The notes under the pieces: generated by a model
What the model was told of the DNA's origin: nothing
The model's input: the letters and a program-made list of their open reading frames with translations, nothing else
Database searches by the model: none
Program-made: the position numbers and the translations under genes
Shown: positions 6,318 to 6,620 of the stretch, piece after piece
Layout: each line of letters opens with the position of its first letter
Numbering within the stretch: position 1 is the stretch's first letter
Assembly: GCA_945787925.1 (NCBI GenBank)
Contig: CALZJY010000116.1
Span: forward strand, 1 to 6,620
Source: an uncultured Anaerosporobacter sp.
Lineage (GTDB): Bacteria; Bacillota; Clostridia; Lachnospirales; Lachnospiraceae
Direction of reading: 5' to 3'
DNA length: 6,620 nt

Positions 6318-6365
6318 AACAAAGTGTCTTCGACACATCAACTCCCAGTCCCTCATTCATGAGGG
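6317..6365 (+). repeat. Right copy of the GAAC two-hairpin module
   Basis: GAACAAAGTGT (6317-6327) matches 4747-4757 exactly. A GTGTC-TTC-GACAC hairpin (6324-6336) keeps the TTC loop, TCAACTCCC (6338-6346) is identical to the left linker, and CCCTCAT-TC-ATGAGGG (6350-6365) replaces the left second stem with different but still paired arms. It is in the same orientation as the left copy. It may be the start of a second, lost copy of the element, part of the element's right end, or a target sequence present before insertion. Confidence 0.65.
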
Positions 6366-6484
6366 CTCAAAACCTACAAGTCGAAGACTCTTTGCCGCGC
6401 CGAGGGGGATTCGCTGTCTTTCAAGCGAATCTCTTCCTTTCCCCCGAGTGTGCATCCTACGCCCTTCTTTTTAGGGCGTTTTTT
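6320..6484 (+). other. Structured non-coding segment (possible small RNA or compound end)
   Basis: No convincing reading frame is seen here. CAAAGTGTCTTCGAC (6320-6334) is complementary to GTCGAAGACTCTTTG (6380-6394) at 14 of 15 positions and encloses the CCCTCAT hairpin. A second stem, GATTCGCT (6408-6415) with AGCGAATC (6424-6431), follows, with GGGGG (6404-6408) and CCCCC (6441-6445) as alternative partners. The segment ends in a terminator at 6459-6484. The order of fold-back, hairpin and terminator resembles a small RNA gene, but no clear promoter was identified. The fold-back could equally form in single-stranded DNA during transposition. Confidence 0.35.
6459..6484 (+). terminator. Plus-strand rho-independent terminator
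   Basis: ACGCCCT (6459-6465) pairs with AGGGCGT (6473-6479) around a seven-base T-rich loop, and five more T residues follow (6480-6484). No plus-strand gene precedes it except the distant small gene, which already has its own terminator. It may therefore end an RNA from 6320 onward. Confidence 0.6.
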
Positions 6485-6527
6485 ATTGCATAGGGGATTG
6501 CAACGCAATTTCCTATGCAATAAAAAA
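6479..6527. repeat. Long palindrome E
   Basis: Bases 6479-6501 pair with 6505-6527 in a 23-bp stem (two wobble pairs, the outer 16 bp perfect) around an AAC loop. The T-run of the preceding terminator forms its outer left arm and an A-run its outer right arm. It shares the GCA-N-TTTCCTAT core (6505-6516) with palindrome A. It may be a dispersed palindromic repeat; its T and A ends would also help stop transcription from both sides. Confidence 0.75.
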
Positions 6528-6528
6528 C

Positions 6529-6575
6529 AAAAAATCGCCAAGACATAACAGATGTTATAGTATCAGCGATTTTTT
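6529..6575 (-). terminator. Terminator of the minus-strand gene at the right edge
   Basis: AAAAAATCGC (6529-6538) and GCGATTTTTT (6566-6575) are exact complements. An inner ATAACA-GA-TGTTAT hairpin lies at 6545-6558. Read on the minus strand it begins one base after the TAG stop codon (6578-6576) and ends in a T-run. It is symmetrical enough to work on the plus strand as well. Confidence 0.75.
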
Positions 6576-6620
6576 CTATCTCTTTGGAATAAAATAGGAG
6601 CGCTCTTCCTGCTCATCCCA
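6576..6620 (-). CDS. C-terminal end of a gene entering from the right
   Basis: The minus strand from the window edge reads WDEQEERSYFIPKR and then TAG at 6578-6576, immediately followed by an intrinsic terminator. A stop codon directly before a terminator is the main support for this frame. Fourteen residues are too few to identify a family. An alternative frame starting at an ATG (6616-6614) would run into the terminator stem and is less likely. Confidence 0.45.
   Translation of the reverse strand, partial: WDEQEERSYFIPKR

Noticed and set aside
6280..6575. A CRISPR array, to explain the many repeats at the right side
   Set aside because: The repeats are palindromes of different sequence and length with no regular spacing and no identical direct repeats.

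Overview
The window looks like chromosomal DNA of a Gram-positive, moderately AT-rich Clostridia-type bacterium, probably Lachnospiraceae. This rests on recognisable protein types, strong purine-rich ribosome binding sites and many hairpin-plus-T-run terminators. It is an inference, not a database match.

Positions 1-4672 hold minus-strand genes only. In transcription order they are: a membrane-anchored calcineurin-type metallophosphoesterase (4672-2951); an OPT-family oligopeptide transporter (2838-913) ending in a clear terminator (892-858); a small zinc-ribbon protein (788-591) with its own promoter; a GNAT acetyltransferase whose frame is broken by a TGA at codon 7 (553-125); and the first 18 codons of a further gene (55-1), perhaps cytidine-deaminase-like. 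The last three are closely spaced and probably form an operon.

Positions about 4747-6320 hold an IS91-family (Y2, HUH-type) insertion element on the plus strand. It carries a 380-aa transposase with a zinc-binding N terminus, an HxH motif and a YxxxY motif. It also carries a 60-aa acidic protein with its own promoter, a strong ribosome binding site and its own terminator. A two-hairpin module preceded by GAAC lies just before the transposase and recurs in the same orientation 1570 bp later. Its arms differ between copies but stay paired, so these modules are the best candidates for element ends. The left module sits about 75 bp upstream of the metallophosphoesterase start, so the insertion may have replaced or altered that gene's promoter.

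Positions 6280-6575 have no gene but are unusually dense in inverted repeats: two long palindromes sharing a 12-nt core, a large fold-back, a GC-rich hairpin, a plus-strand terminator and a terminator serving a minus-strand gene. The last 45 bases encode the C-terminal 14 residues of that gene. The 6320-6484 segment could be a structured RNA or compound element end. It is the part of the window least explained by known features.
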